Shown piece by piece: positions 7,496 to 15,665 of a DNA stretch of 33,424 nt; the first letter of the stretch is position 1; each line of letters begins with the position of its first letter. The position numbers and the translations under genes are program-made. The notes under the pieces are model-generated. The model was not told the origin of the DNA, made no database searches, and was given only the letters and a program-made list of their open reading frames with translations. The stretch lies in NCBI GenBank assembly GCA_029548565.1, contig JAKPNF010000139.1, forward strand, positions 1 to 33,424. Direction: 5' to 3'. Source of the DNA: Verrucomicrobiota bacterium. GTDB taxonomy: Bacteria > Verrucomicrobiota > Verrucomicrobiia > Opitutales > JAKPNF01.

Positions 7496-8122
7496 ATGGC
7501 GCGCATAAAAAACATTCTCTTTGATTTCGGCGGCGTGATCGTTGATCTGAACCGCGACAACGCGGTCAAAAAATTTCTCGAGCTGGGTGTGCACGACGTG
7601 GACGAGATGCTCAGCGCCTACCAGCAAAGCGGTTATTTTCTCGAGCTTGAGGACGGCCGCCTGAGCGCGCAGGGTTTTTGCGAAAAGCTCTCCAAAGAAC
7701 TGGGGCGACCCGTGCCTTACGAGAAGGCGTCCGAAGCCTGGCGCTCCTTCATCGAAAAAATCCCCGCCTACAAGCTGCGGGAGCTTGAAAAACTGCGCGA
7801 GAATTACAAGGTGTTTATTTTGAGCAACACCAACCCCTTTGTGGTCGAATGGTTCAACACCCCCGCCTGGGTGCCCGAGGGCCGCCCGTTGACGGATTTC
7901 GCCGACAAAGTCTACGCCTCCTGCGAAATCGGTGTGTGCAAACCCGAGCGCGCCGCCTTCGAGATCGTTTTGAAAGATGCGGGCATTCTCGCCGAGGAGA
8001 CCCTCTTTCTCGACGACGGCACAGAGAATATCGCCATGGCCAAATCCCTGGGCTTTCACACCTACCAGCCGAAAAACAAGGAGGACTGGACAGGAGCGGT
8101 GGCGGAGATTTTGGGTAAATAA
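7496..8122 (+). CDS. HAD-superfamily hydrolase (YihX-like)
   Basis: 208 residues from the ATG at 7496 (the ORF track uses 7487, which lies inside a likely -10 box). Motif I is LFDFGGVIVDL, with the nucleophile Asp. The usual second Asp is Gly, as in YihX-like glucose-1-phosphate phosphatases. Motif II is SNTN, motif III is the Lys of CKPERAAF, and motif IV is FLDDGTENI. A helical cap lies at about residues 15-95. The likely activity is dephosphorylation of a small sugar or nucleotide phosphate. It ends about 47 bases before purQ, which has its own promoter. Confidence 0.88.
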   Translation: MARIKNILFDFGGVIVDLNRDNAVKKFLELGVHDVDEMLSAYQQSGYFLELEDGRLSAQGFCEKLSKELGRPVPYEKASEAWRSFIEKIPAYKLRELEKLRENYKVFILSNTNPFVVEWFNTPAWVPEGRPLTDFADKVYASCEIGVCKPERAAFEIVLKDAGILAEETLFLDDGTENIAMAKSLGFHTYQPKNKEDWTGAVAEILGK

Positions 8123-8132
8123 ATACGCAAGC

Positions 8133-8161
8133 TTTACACCCGCGTGCGGCTTCCTTAGACT
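8133..8161 (+). promoter_or_regulatory. Promoter of purQLS
   Basis: TTTACA (8133-8138), 17-base spacer, TAGACT (8156-8161). The -10 box ends 8 bases before the ATG at 8170, so the message would be leaderless or carry a leader of 1-3 nt. The other ATG, at 8164, would lie upstream of the transcript start. Confidence 0.5.
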
Positions 8162-8169
8162 GGATGGAT

Positions 8170-8823
8170 ATGCACGTTGCGGTCATCCAGTTTCCCGGTT
8201 CAAATTGCGATCAGGACGCCTACCACGCCTTTGCGTCGGTGCTCAAAACGCCTGCCAAATTGGTTTGGCACAAGGACAAAACTCTCGGAGACGCCCGCGC
8301 GGTGATTGTCCCGGGCGGTTTTTCTTTTGGCGACTATTTGCGCTGCGGCGCGATCGCGCGGTTTTCTCCAGCCATGCAGGCGGTCAAGGAGTTTGCGGCT
8401 AATGGCGGCAAGGTCATGGGCATTTGCAACGGCTTTCAGATTCTGTGCGAATCCGGCCTGCTGCCCGGCGCGCTGATTCGCAACAACTGTTTGGAATTTC
8501 GCTGCCAGGAGCAATGGTTGAAAGTTGAGGACTCGACCGCGCACTTTAATAAGGAGACACTCGGGCAGCGCGTCAACATCCCCATCGCGCACGGCGAGGG
8601 CAACTACCGCATCGACGAGGCGGGGCTGGCCGAGCTTGAGAAGAACAAGCAGATTTTGTTCCGCTACGAGGAGAACCCCAACGGGTCGCTGTGCGACATC
8701 GCGGGCATCCGCAACAAGGCGGGCAATGTCTTCGGCATGATGCCCCACCCCGAGCGCGCCGTGGAGCCATTCCATCCCTCGCAACACGGTGTCGCGCTGC
8801 TCAAAGCCTTCCTTGCCGAATAA
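8170..8823 (+). CDS. purQ: Phosphoribosylformylglycinamidine synthase, glutaminase subunit PurQ
   Basis: 217 residues from the Met at 8170 (MHVAVIQFPGSNCDQD). A class I glutamine amidotransferase: nucleophile Cys in MGICNGFQIL, catalytic His/Glu in MMPHPERAVEPFH, and the PurQ-specific GGFSFGDYLRCGAIA loop. It supplies ammonia from glutamine to PurL for conversion of FGAR to FGAM, the fourth step of de novo purine synthesis. purL follows 37 bases downstream and purS after that, so the three subunits are made together. Confidence 0.96.
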   Translation: MHVAVIQFPGSNCDQDAYHAFASVLKTPAKLVWHKDKTLGDARAVIVPGGFSFGDYLRCGAIARFSPAMQAVKEFAANGGKVMGICNGFQILCESGLLPGALIRNNCLEFRCQEQWLKVEDSTAHFNKETLGQRVNIPIAHGEGNYRIDEAGLAELEKNKQILFRYEENPNGSLCDIAGIRNKAGNVFGMMPHPERAVEPFHPSQHGVALLKAFLAE

Positions 8824-8860
8824 TTTTTATAAAAACAAAAACACTTTTTCTTTTTCAAAA

Positions 8861-11152
8861 ATGTCTGCGCCTCTGCCTCCCAATCCCGCGAAGGAACTCA
8901 ATGTGGCCATCACGCCCGAGTTGATAAAATCCCACGGCTTCCAGCCCGACGAGTATGATCTAATAAAAGACATTCTCGGCCGCGAGCCGACGATGACGGA
9001 ACTGGGCGTTTTCTCCGTCATGTGGAGCGAGCACTGCTCTTATAAAAATTCCCGCCTGCTGCTGCGGGGCTTTCCGATGGAGAAAAAGGATCCCAACGCG
9101 CTGGGCAAAGTGCTGGTGCGCGCGGGCGAGGAAAACGCGGGGGTCATCGACATCGGCGACAACTGGGCGATCTGTTTTAAAATCGAGTCGCACAACCACC
9201 CCAGCGCGGTCGAGCCGTTTGAAGGCGCGGCCACGGGCGTGGGCGGCATCATCCGCGATATTTTCACGATGGGCGCGCGCCCCGCGCTGCTGACCAACTC
9301 GCTGCGCTTTGGCGATATTAGGACATCCGCGCAGTCGCGGCGGCTCTTGCGCGGGGTCGTGGCGGGGATTTCACATTACGGAAATTGCATCGGCATACCG
9401 AACGTCGGCGGCGACATTTATTTTGACAAAAGCTACGAGGGCAACCCGTTGGTCAACGCGCTATGCCTGGGCACGCTGCGCCACGACCAGATCAAGCGCG
9501 GTGCCGCCACTGGCATCGGCAATCCTGTTTATTACGTCGGCGCAGCCACCGGGCGCGACGGTTTGGGCGGAGCGGCGTTTGCCTCCAAAGAACTTTCTGA
9601 AACCAGCTCCGAAGACCGCCCTGCCGTGCAAAAGGGCGACCCCTTCATGGAAAAACTGCTGCTGGAAGCCTGTCTGGAACTCATGGAAGTGCCGGGCTTG
9701 GTCGTCGGCATTCAGGACATGGGCGCGGCGGGTCTGACTTGCTCCACCGCCGAAACGGCCTCGCGCGGCAGCTCGGGCATTCAGATTGAACTGGATCTCG
9801 TTCCCCAGCGCGAAACGGGCATGAATTCCTACGAGATAATGCTCTCCGAGAGCCAGGAGCGCATGCTTGTAATCGTCACCAAAGGCCGCGAGAAAGAGAT
9901 CGAGGATATTTTCGCCAAGTGGGACTTGCACGCGGTGCAGATCGGCGAGGTGGTCGAGGGCGACGAAATGATCGTCACGCACCACGGTGTGCCGGTCGTC
10001 AAAATTCCCGCCAAGCGTTTGGCGGACGACGCGCCCCTATGCATGCAGGAAGCCAAAGAACCCGCGACCATCGCGCAGATGCGCGACTGGAAGCCGGAGT
10101 CTTTGCAGCCCGCCGACGAGGCGCTCTTGCAAAAGGCGCTGCCCGCTTTGCTCAACCACCCAACCATCGCGCAAAAGCGCTGGATCTGGCAACAGTACGA
10201 CCACATGGTCATCGCGGGCACCGTGCTTTCGCCCGGGTCCGACGCCGGGGTCGCACGCCTGCGTTTGGGCGACAAGGAAAAGTACGTGGCCATCGCCAAC
10301 GACTGCAACAATTCCTACTGCAAGGCCGACCCCTACAAAGGCGCGGCGATCGCCGTCATCGAGTGCCTGCAAAACCTCGCCTGCTCCGGCGCGCGCGCGC
10401 TGGGGTTGACGGACAACCTCAACTTCGGCAACCCGTACAAACCCGAGTCGTTCTATTATTTAAAGGAGGCGATCAAGGGATTGGCCGAGGCGTGCACTTT
10501 TTACGACATCCCCGTCACCGGCGGCAACGTGAGTTTGTACAACGAAAGCCCCGAGCTGGCGATCGACCCGACGCCCACCGTCTCCATCGCGGGGCTGATC
10601 GAAAAACCCGAGCACGTCACAACGCAGTGGGCCGGACGCGGGCAATCGCTCGTGCTCTTGGGCGACTGGCCGAACGAGCTTGGCCAAAGCATGTATTTGC
10701 AGGAATTGCACGATCTCAAAACAGGAGCCGTGCCCGCGTTTGAATTCGGGAAAATCCAAAAACTGATCGACCTCACGCTGGAATTAATCACGCAGGGCAA
10801 AGTCAAAGCCGCGCACGACATTTCCGAGGGTGGTTTGCTGTCGAGCGTCGCCGAGATGCTTTTTGGGCACAACGAGACGATCGGTGCCACGCTCGACCTT
10901 TCACAAGCGCCCGCTTCCATCCGCAAAGACGCCCTGCTCTACGGCGAAGGCCCCGGCCGCATCATTGTGGCCACGACCGACGCCGACGCCGTGCTGTCTG
11001 CCGCAAGGGCTAAGGGCGTGCCCGCCGCGAAAATCGGCGAGACGAGCGCGCAAGGCAGCGAACTAAAAATCTCCGGCACCGCCCTTTCGTGGGACGCCGC
11101 CGCACTGCGCAAGGGTTGGGAGGACGCCATCCCCTCGCTCATGAATGCCTAA
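8861..11152 (+). CDS. purL: Phosphoribosylformylglycinamidine synthase, large subunit PurL
   Basis: 763 residues, the size of the small (Bacillus-type) PurL, which needs separate PurQ and PurS. N-terminal motifs include MWSEHCSYKNSR, the catalytic-His region ESHNHPSAVEPFEGAATGVGG and IIRDIFTMGARP. The second half repeats the fold, with GGNVSLYNE and AHDISEGGLLSSVAEM. It performs the ATP-dependent amidation of FGAR. The ORF track adds 24 codons that overlap purQ; the Met at 8861 (MSAPLPPNP) is preferred. The leader between purQ and purL is very A/T-rich, with no Shine-Dalgarno. Confidence 0.97.
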   Translation: MSAPLPPNPAKELNVAITPELIKSHGFQPDEYDLIKDILGREPTMTELGVFSVMWSEHCSYKNSRLLLRGFPMEKKDPNALGKVLVRAGEENAGVIDIGDNWAICFKIESHNHPSAVEPFEGAATGVGGIIRDIFTMGARPALLTNSLRFGDIRTSAQSRRLLRGVVAGISHYGNCIGIPNVGGDIYFDKSYEGNPLVNALCLGTLRHDQIKRGAATGIGNPVYYVGAATGRDGLGGAAFASKELSETSSEDRPAVQKGDPFMEKLLLEACLELMEVPGLVVGIQDMGAAGLTCSTAETASRGSSGIQIELDLVPQRETGMNSYEIMLSESQERMLVIVTKGREKEIEDIFAKWDLHAVQIGEVVEGDEMIVTHHGVPVVKIPAKRLADDAPLCMQEAKEPATIAQMRDWKPESLQPADEALLQKALPALLNHPTIAQKRWIWQQYDHMVIAGTVLSPGSDAGVARLRLGDKEKYVAIANDCNNSYCKADPYKGAAIAVIECLQNLACSGARALGLTDNLNFGNPYKPESFYYLKEAIKGLAEACTFYDIPVTGGNVSLYNESPELAIDPTPTVSIAGLIEKPEHVTTQWAGRGQSLVLLGDWPNELGQSMYLQELHDLKTGAVPAFEFGKIQKLIDLTLELITQGKVKAAHDISEGGLLSSVAEMLFGHNETIGATLDLSQAPASIRKDALLYGEGPGRIIVATTDADAVLSAARAKGVPAAKIGETSAQGSELKISGTALSWDAAALRKGWEDAIPSLMNA

Positions 11153-11193
11153 GAAAATCCTTTAACCAACAAACAAAAAATCTTATTAAAAAA

Positions 11194-11436
11194 ATGAACA
11201 TCCGCGTATTTGTAAACTACAAGAAAAACGTGCTCGACCCGCAGGGCGAGGCGGTCGGCCGCGCCATGCAGAGCCTGAACTTCCCCGCCCACCCCCACGT
11301 GCGCGTGGGTAAAACCATCGAGTTCACCGTCGACGGCCAGGACACCCCCGAGTTTCGCAAAACCCTCGACAAGCTCTGCAATGACCTGCTGAGCAACCCC
11401 GTCATCGAGGACTACCGCTACGAGATCTCGCAATAG
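11194..11436 (+). CDS. purS: Phosphoribosylformylglycinamidine synthase subunit PurS
   Basis: 80 residues, the usual PurS size. It shows the family pattern RVFVNYKKNVLDPQGEAVGRAM near the start, VRVGKTIEFTVDG in the middle, and LLSNPVIEDYRYEI at the end. PurS bridges PurQ and PurL and helps channel ammonia. The ORF track starts 35 codons too early, inside purL; the Met at 11194 is correct by homology. It is last in the operon here (purQ-purL-purS), whereas purS usually comes first. A strong terminator follows. Confidence 0.95.
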   Translation: MNIRVFVNYKKNVLDPQGEAVGRAMQSLNFPAHPHVRVGKTIEFTVDGQDTPEFRKTLDKLCNDLLSNPVIEDYRYEISQ

Positions 11437-11460
11437 CGCCCGTTCTAGCTCTTGAAAACA

Positions 11461-11496
11461 AAAAAGCCGCCCTCGAATTTCCGGGGCGGCCTTTTT
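11461..11496. terminator. Bidirectional terminator between purS and the UAP1-like gene
   Basis: Stem GCCGCCC (11466-11472) with GGGCGGC (11484-11490), flanked by AAAAA on the left and CTTTTT on the right, so it can stop transcription from either side. It lies between convergent genes. Confidence 0.85.
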
Positions 11497-11506
11497 GTGC
11501 TTTGAA

Positions 11507-12934
11507 TTACTTGCCCAAATACAGCGGCTTTGAAAAATCCAGATGCTGGAGCATGTCTTTCTTTTCCAGAAGCGCCTCGGCGCTGTCGGCGAACAGGGGG
11601 GAGATTTCTATCGGGTGCAGCGGCACTCCCTCTTTGTCCACGGGCACGTCGCAGCCGGCGGCGATGAGCCAGCGGGCGGCTTGGCGTTGCTGGTCGCGCA
11701 GGGAGCTTTGCGGGCTGTCCACGCCCTGCGCGTTTTTGATCGGGGAAAATTCTTCTTCCCGCACGGTTTCGATGACGATGGGGTTTTTCGCCTCGCCGAT
11801 CGCGTCGAAGACGAACATTTCAAATTTGACGGCATTGGGTTCCTTGGGGAAGACAAGCTCGCCGTCTTTGCCCACAAATTCCGCCTTCTTCTTGGCAAAG
11901 TGAAACGGCAAGGTCTGCGCGCCCGCGCCGCCGAGGCTTTCTATCAGCTCGCGGTTGATGATGTGGATGGCGATGGAACCGGCGGCGAATTCCAATTTGC
12001 CGTCGGCCCCGCGTTTTTGCGCCAGTTCATCGGACAGATCGGAGTATTCGATCACGCTCATCTTCCCGTTTTGCATGCAAAACGCGCCGACTTTTTCCAG
12101 CGGGTCAGTCTTCACAAGCGCCTTGGAGCTGAACTGCGAATTGCCCAGCAAATGCCAGCCGACAAAGGCGGGATCCACACAATGGATCAGCGGGTTGTCC
12201 ACCTGAAAATAGCTCAGCAGATCGACGCCCATCTCCTTCATCTTGTCGATCGCCCCGCTGCGTACCATCGCGCGCAGGGAACCGCCGTGCCCGTCGGGCG
12301 ACAGCGCGATGCGGTCGGGGCTTTCCAACAAAATTTTTCCGTTGAAATCAACGACGGGCATCAGCCCCTGCGAGAAAAAATGCACATTCAACTCGCCCAG
12401 TCCGAAAAATTTGTGCTCGCGGAAAAACGCGAGGGTCTGGTCGTGATTGTGGCGGCTGGTCATGATGAACCAGGGAATCGCCGCCCCGTAGCGCATGCGC
12501 GCGGCGCGGATTTTTTCGGCAAAGATTTCGAACAGCGACTTTTTGCGCAGCACCGTGCAGGGGAACGCCCCCTTCGGGCCGTCGTAGCCCAGCCGCGTGC
12601 CCTGCCCGCCCGCCACGGTAAAGCACGCCACGCGCCCCTGCGAAATCGCCTCCTTGCCCACGCGCTCGGCCTGCGCCCAGCGTTTGGGGTCGCCGCCGTT
12701 TTGCGACACCGGCTCAAACGGCGCGGGCATGAGCGCATTCATGTCGCCGACGGCCGCCTGCGATCCCTTGGAATATTGCGCCCACAGGCGCCCGAGTTCC
12801 TTCAAGTCCACGGCGGCGGCGTCCTCTATCAGACCGTCGCGCTGCGTGGGCGTGAGTTTTTTCCAAAAGGCGAAAACCTGTTCTTGTCCGGCGGCTTCGT
12901 AGGCCGTTTGCAATTGTTGAAAGCGTTCGCGCAT
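11507..12934 (-). CDS. UDPGP-family nucleotidyltransferase, UAP1-like
   Basis: 475 residues of the eukaryotic-type UDP-sugar pyrophosphorylase family. The nucleotide-binding signature is VAGGQGTRLGYDGPKGAFP (about 107-125), and the uridine/sugar site includes LSYFQVDNPLIHCVDP. LPFHFAKKK and the C-terminal PLHPIEISPLF match UDP-N-acetylhexosamine pyrophosphorylases. The likely reaction is UTP plus GlcNAc-1-P (or another hexose-1-P) to the UDP-sugar, feeding peptidoglycan, LPS or glycan synthesis. Bacteria usually use GlmU for UDP-GlcNAc, so the substrate is open. It begins 5 bases after the rhodanese gene and is co-transcribed with it. Confidence 0.88.
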   Translation of the reverse strand: MRERFQQLQTAYEAAGQEQVFAFWKKLTPTQRDGLIEDAAAVDLKELGRLWAQYSKGSQAAVGDMNALMPAPFEPVSQNGGDPKRWAQAERVGKEAISQGRVACFTVAGGQGTRLGYDGPKGAFPCTVLRKKSLFEIFAEKIRAARMRYGAAIPWFIMTSRHNHDQTLAFFREHKFFGLGELNVHFFSQGLMPVVDFNGKILLESPDRIALSPDGHGGSLRAMVRSGAIDKMKEMGVDLLSYFQVDNPLIHCVDPAFVGWHLLGNSQFSSKALVKTDPLEKVGAFCMQNGKMSVIEYSDLSDELAQKRGADGKLEFAAGSIAIHIINRELIESLGGAGAQTLPFHFAKKKAEFVGKDGELVFPKEPNAVKFEMFVFDAIGEAKNPIVIETVREEEFSPIKNAQGVDSPQSSLRDQQRQAARWLIAAGCDVPVDKEGVPLHPIEISPLFADSAEALLEKKDMLQHLDFSKPLYLGK

Positions 12935-12939
12935 GATGT

Positions 12940-13209
12940 TTAGCCCAATTGTTCGCGCGCCTGGTCGATGCCGCCCAAATTTTGCGCGTTTTCATAGCCC
13001 ATATGCCGCGCCTTTTCCAGCGCCCTGCCCGCGCGCATGCCGCCCTGGCAATAAAAGGCTACCGGCGTTTTTTTGTCGCTGACAAAACGGGGGAGCTGTT
13101 CTTCCAGCTCTTTGAGCGGAATATTGTGCGCCCCGTCCAGGTGGTCGCGGGCAAATTCATCGCTGTCGCGCACGTCGACCAGCACAATGTTTTCAGAGGG
13201 ATGGCTCAT
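12940..13209 (-). CDS. Single-domain rhodanese
   Basis: 89 residues, one rhodanese domain shortened at the N-terminus: VLVDVRDSDEFARDHLDGAHNIPL, then the active-site loop YCQGGMRAG, with Cys54 as the persulfide-carrying residue. Such proteins (GlpE/PspE-like) transfer sulfane sulfur in the cytoplasm. No signal peptide is seen. It lies 5 bases upstream of the UAP1-like gene, a tight pairing with no obvious chemical logic. Confidence 0.9.
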   Translation of the reverse strand: MSHPSENIVLVDVRDSDEFARDHLDGAHNIPLKELEEQLPRFVSDKKTPVAFYCQGGMRAGRALEKARHMGYENAQNLGGIDQAREQLG

Positions 13210-13229
13210 TTTTTAAACGCGTCATTCCC

Positions 13230-13258
13230 ATCATTGCGCACTTAGCGCATCAGGTCAA
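13230..13258 (-). promoter_or_regulatory. Possible promoter of rhodanese-UAP1 operon
   Basis: Minus strand: TTGACC (13253-13258), 17-base spacer, AATGAT (13230-13235), inside the 3' end of the upstream membrane-protein gene. The leader would be about 14 nt. Confidence 0.4.
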
Positions 13259-13976
13259 AAGAAATTCCCTTGCCCTTGTCCTGCGCCTCGTTGCGCTGCG
13301 AAAGCGCGGGGCTTTCCGTGATTTTTCGCCGGTTGCTGCCCGCGATCGCCACGGCCGCCTTGCGCGCCTGGGCGAAATAAAACCACGCGAAAATCAAACA
13401 CGCCACGCTGGCCAAAATTCCCGCGCCCGAAAGAATGGCGATGCGCGAAAGCACACCGGCGGCGCTGAGCACCATCACGGGAAAAGTAGCGCACATGCCA
13501 ATGGCGACATCCGTGTTTATCTTGTAGCGTGAAAGCGCGCGCGCCTGCAGGATGCGGTTGGCGTCTTTGGCAAAGCCCACAAACGCGACAAACGCCCACA
13601 GCAGGTGGATCGCCGGGATCAGTAGCACAACGCTCGCGCGCAGCGGGTCGAGCCGCGCGCGGTGCGGGGGCAGCGCCACCCAAAGCTGGTAGGTTATCAC
13701 CGCCAAAATCAGCGGCATGAGCACCAGCAGCACCACGCAGGCCGTCTGCAACGCCATAAAACTGGTGCTGCTGTTGAGCATGTCGAGCACGGTGGGCGGG
13801 GGCAGCGCGTCGATCTGCACGCGCGAGTAATTCAGAAAAAACGGCGCCAGATCCATGTGGAATTGCCGGCGCAGAAAAAAGCCCGCCAGAATGGCCAGCG
13901 GCATCAAAAACCAAAACAACCCGTAGGCCACGGTGAGCACCGTTAGGCGCGCGCTTCGATGATGTGAGCCTGCCAT
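13242..13976 (-). CDS. Small polytopic membrane protein, possibly DUF4328-like
   Basis: 244 residues from the ATG at 13976 (the ORF track begins at a TTG at 14024, inside a likely -35 box). Five or so hydrophobic segments are visible (AYGLFWFLMPLAILAGFF, ALQTACVVLLVLMPLILAVITY, VVLLIPAIHLLWAFVAFVGFAKD, and two near the C-terminus), followed by a polar tail of about 35 residues. The segment LLIPAIHLLWAFVAFVGFAKDANRI resembles a conserved stretch of DUF4328 proteins, but the match is from memory and weak. Function unknown. Confidence 0.65.
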   Translation of the reverse strand: MAGSHHRSARLTVLTVAYGLFWFLMPLAILAGFFLRRQFHMDLAPFFLNYSRVQIDALPPPTVLDMLNSSTSFMALQTACVVLLVLMPLILAVITYQLWVALPPHRARLDPLRASVVLLIPAIHLLWAFVAFVGFAKDANRILQARALSRYKINTDVAIGMCATFPVMVLSAAGVLSRIAILSGAGILASVACLIFAWFYFAQARKAAVAIAGSNRRKITESPALSQRNEAQDKGKGISFDLMR

Positions 13977-13995
13977 AAAGAATTCGTTTACCCAT

Positions 13996-14024
13996 ACAAT
14001 AAATGGCAGCCCGCCGGCCTTCAA
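13996..14024 (-). promoter_or_regulatory. Promoter of the DUF4328-like gene
   Basis: Minus strand: TTGAAG (14019-14024), 17-base spacer, TATTGT (13996-14001). The leader would be about 12 nt before the ATG at 13976. Confidence 0.42.
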
Positions 14025-14066
14025 GCCCTTATGCGAAAAGCGAATGCAAAAAAACGCGCCGCGCGC

Positions 14067-15614
14067 CTAGAGGCGGCGCAGCACCATCAGCGTGATGTCG
14101 TCGGACTGCTCGGCGCCGTCGGCGAAGGCGTCCACGTCGGTAAAAATGCCCTGCACCATCTGCTTTGTCGGCGCATCCGCGGCGAAAGCGCACGCGGTTT
14201 TTTCCAAGCGCTGCTCGCCGTAAAGGTTGTTTTGCGTGTCGGCGGCCTCGGTCACCCCGTCGGTGTACAGCACGAGCGTTTGCCCCGCTTGCAGGCGCGT
14301 GTGCTGCAACTCAAAGCGCGCGTTTTCATTTATTCCCAAGGGGGTGTCCACCTTCATTTGCAGGTAGCGGCAAGACCCGGCGGCCTCGCGCAGCAGCGGC
14401 GGGTTGTGCCCGGCGTTGACGAAGCGGATCTCGCCGCTTTGCAAATCCAGCGTGCCGACAAACAGCGTCACAAACATGCAGGCATCGTTGCCCAGGCACA
14501 GCACCTCGTTGACTTGCCCGGCCGCCTTGTCGGCGCCGACGGCCGTCAGCGCCGCGGAACGCAGCAGGGTCATCACCCGCGCCATGAACAACGCCGCCGC
14601 CATCCCCTTGCCGGAAACATCGCCCACGGCGAAACACAGACGGTTTTCGTCCAAATAAAAATAATCGTACAGATCCCCGCCCGCCTGTTTGGCCGGCCGC
14701 ATTTGCGCCGCCAAACTCACCCGCGTGTTGTCCGGCAGCGGCTGCGGCAAAAAACTCGTCTGTATCTGCCCGGCCATTTTTAACTCGCCCTCCACGCGCT
14801 CGCGGGCGGCCACCTCGCGCTCGAAATTTTTAAGGTATTCGTCCAGGCGCAGGAGCATTTTTTGAAAGTTGCCGGCCAGCAGCGCCGTCTCGTCGCGCGT
14901 GTGAGCGGATTTTGGCATTAGTGCCTTTGGCACCTGTGTTCCCGATTGGAAATTTTCCAGCGCGGTCTGGCGCACAAAACCCGCCAGCTCGCGCACGGGC
15001 GTCGATATAAAATGGCTCAAAATGATCGCGGCTAGCCCCGCGAAGAAAAGCCCCGCCAGCGACAAAATGGCGAACTTGATCGCCCCGGCCCGGAATTCCT
15101 CGCGGATATATTCCACCGCGATGTCCGCGCCGACCAGGTACATCGTCCCGCCCTGCGACACATACGGCAGCACGGCCGAGCGCACGCGGGTGCCAAAATC
15201 CTCGTCTATCCCCTCGTCGATAACCGGCTCGCCCAGCTCGTAGGCGCGCAGCACGTCGGAGGAAGGGTTTTCGTAGCGGCCAAGCAAGGGCGCGTCGTCG
15301 TCCAGCGAGAAGCGCAACGCTCCCTCGTGCATGACAAGCGCGTACAAAAAAGTGATGCCCACGCGCTGCTGGTAATCCGCCAGGCGTTTTTGCAACTGCG
15401 CGTATTCCTGCTGCGAGACTTCCCCGCGCTTGAGCCGGTCGTGATAATCGGAGGGCATCATGAGGTTGACGGCCTGCGCCGCCGCCTCCAAATGCGCGTC
15501 CACCCCCCGGCGCACCAGCCGCACGCTCGAATAAAAACTCACGCCCGAATACACCAGCGCGCACAGCAGGCAAGCCGCGAAAATCGCCAAAAATAATTTC
15601 AGCCGGATGGACAT
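14067..15614 (-). CDS. Membrane-bound SpoIIE/RsbU-type serine phosphatase
   Basis: 515 residues. Two membrane segments (about 7-29 and 179-203) flank an extracytoplasmic sensor region of about 145 residues. A HAMP-like linker and short coiled coil (205-285, STPVRELAGF, EREVAARERVEGEL) leads to a PP2C-type phosphatase domain: LPQPLP, QAGGDLYDYF, AVGDVSGKGMAAALFMA, NAGHNPPLL, DTPLGI, LYTDGVTEA and DDITLMVL. The Asp residues of GGD, GDVSGKG, TDG and DD bind Mn or Mg. Such proteins dephosphorylate anti-sigma-antagonist (STAS) proteins in partner-switching pathways. No STAS protein or HATPase kinase lies in the window, so the partner is elsewhere. Confidence 0.9.
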   Translation of the reverse strand: MSIRLKLFLAIFAACLLCALVYSGVSFYSSVRLVRRGVDAHLEAAAQAVNLMMPSDYHDRLKRGEVSQQEYAQLQKRLADYQQRVGITFLYALVMHEGALRFSLDDDAPLLGRYENPSSDVLRAYELGEPVIDEGIDEDFGTRVRSAVLPYVSQGGTMYLVGADIAVEYIREEFRAGAIKFAILSLAGLFFAGLAAIILSHFISTPVRELAGFVRQTALENFQSGTQVPKALMPKSAHTRDETALLAGNFQKMLLRLDEYLKNFEREVAARERVEGELKMAGQIQTSFLPQPLPDNTRVSLAAQMRPAKQAGGDLYDYFYLDENRLCFAVGDVSGKGMAAALFMARVMTLLRSAALTAVGADKAAGQVNEVLCLGNDACMFVTLFVGTLDLQSGEIRFVNAGHNPPLLREAAGSCRYLQMKVDTPLGINENARFELQHTRLQAGQTLVLYTDGVTEAADTQNNLYGEQRLEKTACAFAADAPTKQMVQGIFTDVDAFADGAEQSDDITLMVLRRL

Positions 15615-15626
15615 GGGTGTCTATTC

Positions 15627-15655
15627 AGTAAATAGAATCCCTAGGCGCTTGGCAA
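15627..15655 (-). promoter_or_regulatory. Possible promoter of the SpoIIE-type phosphatase gene
   Basis: Minus strand: TTGCCA (15650-15655), 17-base spacer, TTTACT (15627-15632). The leader would be about 5 nt. A palindrome GCAAAAGTTTTGC (15652-15664), within a larger imperfect inverted repeat bounded by CCTAG/CTAGG, overlaps the -35 box and could be an operator. Confidence 0.38.
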
Positions 15656-15665
15656 AAGTTTTGCG

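Noticed and set aside
11543-12943. 466-codon open frame on the plus strand opposite the UAP1-like gene
   Set aside because: It is a shadow of a gene with clear family motifs. Its translation is of low complexity and has no family signature.
13255-13995. 246-codon alternative frame in the DUF4328-like gene
   Set aside because: The translation is a string of Arg/Gly/Ala. The overlapping frame gives well-formed membrane segments and its start lies downstream of a good promoter.
14830-15573. 247-codon frame inside the SpoIIE-type phosphatase gene
   Set aside because: It overlaps a well-supported gene on the same strand in another frame, and its composition is Arg/Ala/Gly-rich only.
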